Positions 59,576 through 64,000 of a DNA stretch of 64,000 nucleotides are shown piece by piece. The stretch is from Elmis aenea (lineage: Eukaryota > Arthropoda > Insecta > Coleoptera > Elmidae). The notes below the pieces were generated by a model. That model was given only the letters and a program-made list of their open reading frames with translations, had not been told where the DNA came from and did not search any database. The position numbers and the translations under genes are program-made. The stretch spans positions 11,350,640 through 11,414,639 of the forward strand of contig OX393581.1 in the NCBI GenBank assembly GCA_947652605.1. Direction: 5' to 3'. Position 1 is the first letter of the stretch. Each line of letters begins with the position of its first letter.

Positions 59576-62500
59576 CTATTCTCTTTTGTAAACACATTCA
59601 CCCGCTATCCAACTAGATAAAACTTCAAAATCGTCATCAATTATAATAAAATCTGCATCACTATCAAAATTTAAAGTACCTTTTTGGTCCTCAATACCCA
59701 AAACTAATGCTGGATGTAAACTGGCAGCTTCAAGGGCGTATTCCATTGAACAGCCTATAAAACAACTTTTGTAATGTTATTAATGCAACAGGGATTTAAA
59801 TTACCTGTAGCAGATCTAAATAATCTTACACACTGGTTTAATGCTGCAATACTTCCACAGAGAGTGTTAGTACCCATAATAAACGCTTTACAATCCCTTA
59901 TTTCAACACAAAGTTGCCCAATATGGTGTGTACCTTCTTGCAAACCCAGTGCTGAAATAGCATCTGTCACCAAAACTAGTCCTGTGGGGAAAAAAAAAAC
60001 AAAAAAACGTAAATTACACTCAATTTTGAACGCTGTTTTGTAAGACCTATACAGGGTGTTTCATAAATATTGCGTAAAAATTCAGGTGGTGATTCCTTTT
60101 CGAAAATTAAGGGGGGTCTTTCATATAATTTTTTTTCCTTAGACCTCTCCTTTCTGACTTACACCCCCCTAAAGGGGAGCGTAAAATTAGGTTTTTATTT
60201 AATGATATTTAGTAGATCTTTTATACTTATTAAAAGGTTTCCCATAGTAATATTTTCAATCATCTTTCATCTTCACAGGGGGCTGAAAAGTGCGACCCCT
60301 GTTGGTTTTTTTATCAGAACTTTTTGGTGGGTTAAAATTTTGCAATTTTAAATTTTTTTCTGAAAGATTAAACAACTAGAGAAAAAAAAAGTTTCTAAAT
60401 AAATCAATCTTTCAAAAAAATAATTAAAATTGCAAAATTTTAATCCGCCAAAAAGTTCTAATAAAAAGACCCACAGAGGTCACACTATTCAGCCCCCTGT
60501 GAAGGTGGGAGATGATTGAAAATATTACTATGGGAACCCTTTTAATAAGTATAAGACATATACCAAAATCATTTACCTACATTTATCCAAATTTGAGAAA
60601 GAAAATATAAACCTAATTTTACCGCTCTCCTTTATGAGGGTGTAACTCCAAAAGGAGACGTCTAAGGAAAAAAATTATATGAAAGACCCCCCTTAATTTT
60701 CTATAAAGAATCACCACATAAATTTTTTCCCAATATTTATGAAACACCCTGTATAGCACAAGATATAAATATTATAAATTAAGTAAAAAGTATTTACCAG
60801 TTGGATGGGCTCTATGGGCAATACGTAAAGCAGCTGGGTGGGTATGAATATTATCAGCTATGATGCCAAAATACACTGTTACATCCTTTGGAATGTCGTC
60901 AGATGCAAGAAGTCCAACTAAACCAGGGTCGCGATGATGGAACTAAAATATTACATGACAAAAAATCCAAAGTTATACAACATGGGCGCCCGCACAGAGG
61001 GACAGGAGGGGGCATTTGCCCCTCCCTAGATTTGATTTTATTTATTTATTTTTGCAGTCCGTCTTTAAACACTGATAGGCAGGTGTTTTACATTCAAAAT
61101 ATTATAATAAATAAGTTATATTTATTGAAACATGAATAAGTTTTGCCCCCCTCCTGAAATAAAATCTGTGGGCGTTCCTTATACAATAACAAAAAAAAAA
61201 CAAAATTATACAATAACAAAAATTATAAGTAATGTTTTGGAACTTACTGGTAACATTGCATTAAATAAGTGCGTTATAAACCTAGCCCCACTGTGGATAG
61301 CATTTTCTCCTTGACATAAATTTGCCATCGAATGTCCTTAAATTTAAAAAAAAAATTAAATTATTGCAATTTGTAAAGAAATAGTTAGTCTAAATCAGGG
61401 CTAGAAACCGAAAAAAATTTTGGTTAACGGTTAACCGAATTCAAGAACTTTATTTTTATAACGGTTTCTGTTGAAAAACCGGTTTTTTCCGTAAAAAACC
61501 GGTTTTGAAAAAAACGGTTAATTTAACCGGTTTTTAACATTATTCAGATTTGGAATGCAAAGTATAAAAAGATATTATCTATTTATAATTTTATAATATA
61601 TGTACAATCAAGCATTCAGTAATTACTTTTGGTAAACTAATCACATTTAATACAGATTTTGTATTTTTTCAAAATAATTTTTATTAAAAAGAGATGTTTA
61701 AAAAACCGGTTTTTTATTATTTTCGTTAAAGGTTACCGTTTTTTTTGCCTTTAAAAATAACGGTTTCGGTTTCGGTTAAAAATCACAATTTTGGACAAAA
61801 AATAAAGGTTAACCGGTTTTTTAAACCGGTTTAAAAAACCGGTTTCATGCCCTGGTCTAAATTAAAACTTTAATATTAAAATATTACTTATTCTACATAA
61901 CAGCTATAACACAAATAAAAGGTGGTGGCAATAATTTGATAAGGTAAAAGGTAAAAATGGAAAGGGGGCAAAAATTTTTTAGACCATTCGGCAGTTCTGA
62001 ACATTGACTTAATATGTTCCAGTTACAAAATTTTCTGCAATCATTTTAATTAATTAAAATATACACACCTACTGATACAGTTATGTTCATATTAGTTAAT
62101 TCTTTAATTACTTCACTCGCATTTACCAATTCTGGTGCCAACGTGATTATTCTAATATTTTCCAAATTACCATACATGTCTTTTAATGCTTCAAACCCCT
62201 TAAAAAGTTAAAAGTATTAGTATGAAATATAAAGATTTTAGGACAACATACTCCTTCCAAACTTTTGATGCATGAAGATGGATGTGCACCTTTTTTATCT
62301 ACATTAATAAAAGGGCCTTCGACATGAATCCCCAAAACAGTTGCTCCATGTTCTCCACCTGCATCTTTTTTTATTTTTGGCAATACCTGGTGATAAACTT
62401 CTTTGGGAGATGTAACAATTGTGGGGCAAAAGGAAGTTACTCCATGGCTAAGGATGCCCTTGGCTACATGCCTCACACCTTGCTCAACTGTATCGGTGAT

Positions 62501-63194
62501 GTTGGAAAAATCTACACCAAATCCACCTTGTGGAAAAAGAGACATCAATAAAAAAAATATAACAATAAAAGTAGTAATGATGGATGTTTGTGATTTCCAA
62601 TCCAGATAAGTTATGTAACAGTAAAATAAGAAAAAATTAAGCTAAAGTAGTAGTGAATCAATAACTTCTAATAAAGACATATTTATTATAATTTTCCATT
62701 ATATAATATCCGTTTTTTATTAATAATTATCAATGATGTTAACAATAAAGAAGAATTTAAAAAAGCAAATACAATTCTGCTAATGGTAAACAAACTAATT
62801 TTATATAAGTAATATAATTTCGATAATATCAATTAATATCAATAAAAAAATTACAAAATATCTTAAACCAATGTAATCCTACAAAGTATCACTTGGATCA
62901 ATTACTCCTAGGATCAGTTGAACGTCACCACTAAATTACCGGCAGTTGCTAGTCTAGCCAGTGTCGCAGATATATTGTTATTGATAACTTACCATTAATT
63001 TGTAAATCAATTAGTCCTGGAGCAATTATAGCATTATTACAATCAATTTTTGAATAAGCTATCGTTTTTTCGTCAAAAAACACCTTTTCTGGGTTAATTA
63101 TTTTACCATTTCTTATCCAAAAATCCTCCCTTATTAGTTGGTGTTGCCGAAGAATACGACAATTTACAAACTGCACTAACTGATTAGGAGGCAT
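59576..63194 (-). CDS. AMDHD2: N-acetylglucosamine-6-phosphate deacetylase, seven coding exons
   Basis: The enzyme removes acetate from GlcNAc-6-phosphate to give glucosamine-6-phosphate in the cytosol, feeding amino sugars back to the hexosamine (and in insects chitin) pathway. Exons on the minus strand: 63194-62993, 62526-62252, 62198-62069, 61336-61248, 60942-60798, 59981-59805 and 59754-59576. All junctions are GT-AG and the phases agree, giving 398 residues, close to the ~400 usual for the family. Visible motifs: [14 protein letters not shown] around residue 68; metal ligand Glu137 in HVEGPF; His204 in GHSM; His225 in THLFNAM; FHHRDPG after residue 232; catalytic Asp287 in VTDAI; and a final [15 protein letters not shown]. 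The start is the first Met of exon 1 (MPPNQLVQF). Introns 3, 4 and 5 each hold a MITE; introns 2 and 6 are about 50 bases. It appears intact. The residue roles are by family knowledge. Confidence 0.95.
60052..60751. mobile_element. Foldback MITE in AMDHD2 intron 5
   Basis: It starts CAGGGTGTTTCATAAATATT and ends with its inverse, with TA on both sides (60050-60051, 60752-60753). The arms of over 300 bases pair (AAGGGGGGTCTTTCATATAA, CAGCCCCCTGTGAAGG and others). It fills most of the 816-base intron. A solo arm of the same family lies at 38690-39020. Confidence 0.9.
60981..61178. mobile_element. hAT-like MITE in AMDHD2 intron 4
   Basis: The left end CATGGGCGCCCGCACAGAGG and right end ATCTGTGGGCGTTCC are imperfect inverse copies, flanked by a perfect 8-base duplication TTATACAA (60973-60980, 61179-61186). 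GGAGGGGGCA and TGCCCCCCTCC are also paired. 198 bases, non-coding. Confidence 0.8.
61396..61854. mobile_element. hAT-like MITE in AMDHD2 intron 3
   Basis: The left end CAGGGCTAGAAACCG and the inverse right end CGGTTTCATGCCCTG are flanked by a perfect 8-base duplication GTCTAAAT (61388-61395, 61855-61862). The interior is full of AACCGGTTTT words in both directions, similar to the subterminal words of the hAT-like element at 2322-4656. Confidence 0.95.
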
Positions 63195-63945
63195 TTTTAT
63201 TATAAACTTATCTTAAGAAGAACAAATTAATATTGTTGTGAGGTTAAGTTATCATTTTAAGATGTATTCACGTTTCACGCCCCCACCGTACGTACTGTTT
63301 GACCCAGATTTAATGGTCAAAACCATAAGAAATAGAATCCACTGTCGGAGTAAATAATGCAATAACAGATAAGCAAATCTCCACAAACAATTTACGAATC
63401 AATGACATTTGTCAGACCTAACTAATCAATTAGGTATAATAATTACTGGTACACCATGAAAAATGCCCCATGAATGTTAATTAATAAGTTGTTCCTTGAA
63501 ATTACTTCATTGTGGACAAATAACTGTAATTTTAATGTATTTAGTTCTTAAAACTGCATGTGAGCCCCCATTAAGTACTATTTATGTTTACTTATTAGCA
63601 AAATGTAACTTTCAATGATTGTTTTTACTATTTCCTTAAAAAAAAAAACAATTTGCCTGCAGCATCTCTATGTATAGTAGCATGGTACAATCTCTAGCAA
63701 ATTTATGTTTTAAAATTGATTTTAGTATAATATCAATTCCCTAATTTTTAACAAAAAATGCTAATCTACAAAGTACAAATTTAAGAAACTGTAGCTGAAT
63801 ATATCGGGAAGTGGACTCAATATGCATATTTCTGTTGAATTCTTATTAAACTATTTAAAAATCTGTATTTTTGCCTATTTTCCCAACAACCCAACATTAT
63901 ATCTGTTGGTTTTGGATACTGACGTTCTTCATGAAGAGTCATATA
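63195..63945. other. AMDHD2 5' flank
   Basis: Region upstream of the AMDHD2 start codon. No TATA box or second gene is evident, and a 5' untranslated exon cannot be placed. Confidence 0.4.
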
Positions 63946-64000
63946 CAGTGTGTCCAAAAGTAATGGAATATGCTATATATCTCAGTAAATATCCACTTTA
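63946..64000. repeat. Left end of a TA-target repeat, cut by window end
   Basis: After TA at 63944-63945 the sequence CAGTGTGTCCAAAAGTAATG begins, the same kind of terminus as the foldback elements elsewhere in the window. The rest is outside. Confidence 0.5.

Overview
This is an AT-rich eukaryotic window, almost certainly from an insect, possibly a beetle (the order is a guess from the mix of transposon families). It has spliced genes with GT-AG introns, jockey-type LINEs, Tc1/mariner-like and hAT-like DNA transposons, many long palindromic (foldback) elements and satellite arrays, and no bacterial-style gene packing. The only intact host gene I can support is on the minus strand at 59576-63194: AMDHD2 (N-acetylglucosamine-6-phosphate deacetylase). 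It has seven coding exons with consistent phases, encodes 398 residues, and keeps its metal and catalytic residues.

Layout. 1-1613: right part of a Tc1/mariner-like element whose transposase (minus strand) has a frameshift and lacks the third catalytic Asp. 1685-2018: a LINE tail. 2322-4656: a nest of three DNA transposons (an outer hAT-like element holding a PIF/Harbinger-like element with a MADF-domain gene, and a second hAT-like element). 6421-8558: two LINE tails, one split by an 1.9 kb hAT-like insertion. 9768-12057: a ~350 bp satellite with a later inverted monomer. 12364-18440: hAT-like ends, a 5'-truncated jockey insertion, and a broken hAT zinc-finger gene. 19320-20874: a jockey fragment and two palindromes.

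21801-37120: two near-identical ~5.2 kb blocks (A 21801-29057, B 30020-37120) lie head-to-tail around an exactly 200-base run of N. Each carries private transposon insertions with clean target-site duplications. The simplest reading is that the two haplotypes of one locus were scaffolded in tandem; a true tandem duplication is the alternative. Both contain the same broken jockey reverse transcriptase.

37121-59575 has no recognisable host gene. It holds a series of long foldback elements, most ending in a CAGGGTG-type terminus at a TA target, one of which carries transposase remnants in both arms, plus two adjacent but unrelated satellites (54616-56590). 59576-63194 is AMDHD2; three of its six introns each contain one MITE (two hAT-like, one TA-target foldback). 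The window ends at the start of another such repeat.

I found no convincing new multi-gene system. The most unusual content is structural: the apparent duplicated-haplotype junction, the abundance of long inverted repeats able to give hairpin RNA, and the transposase-bearing foldback at 39832-41800.
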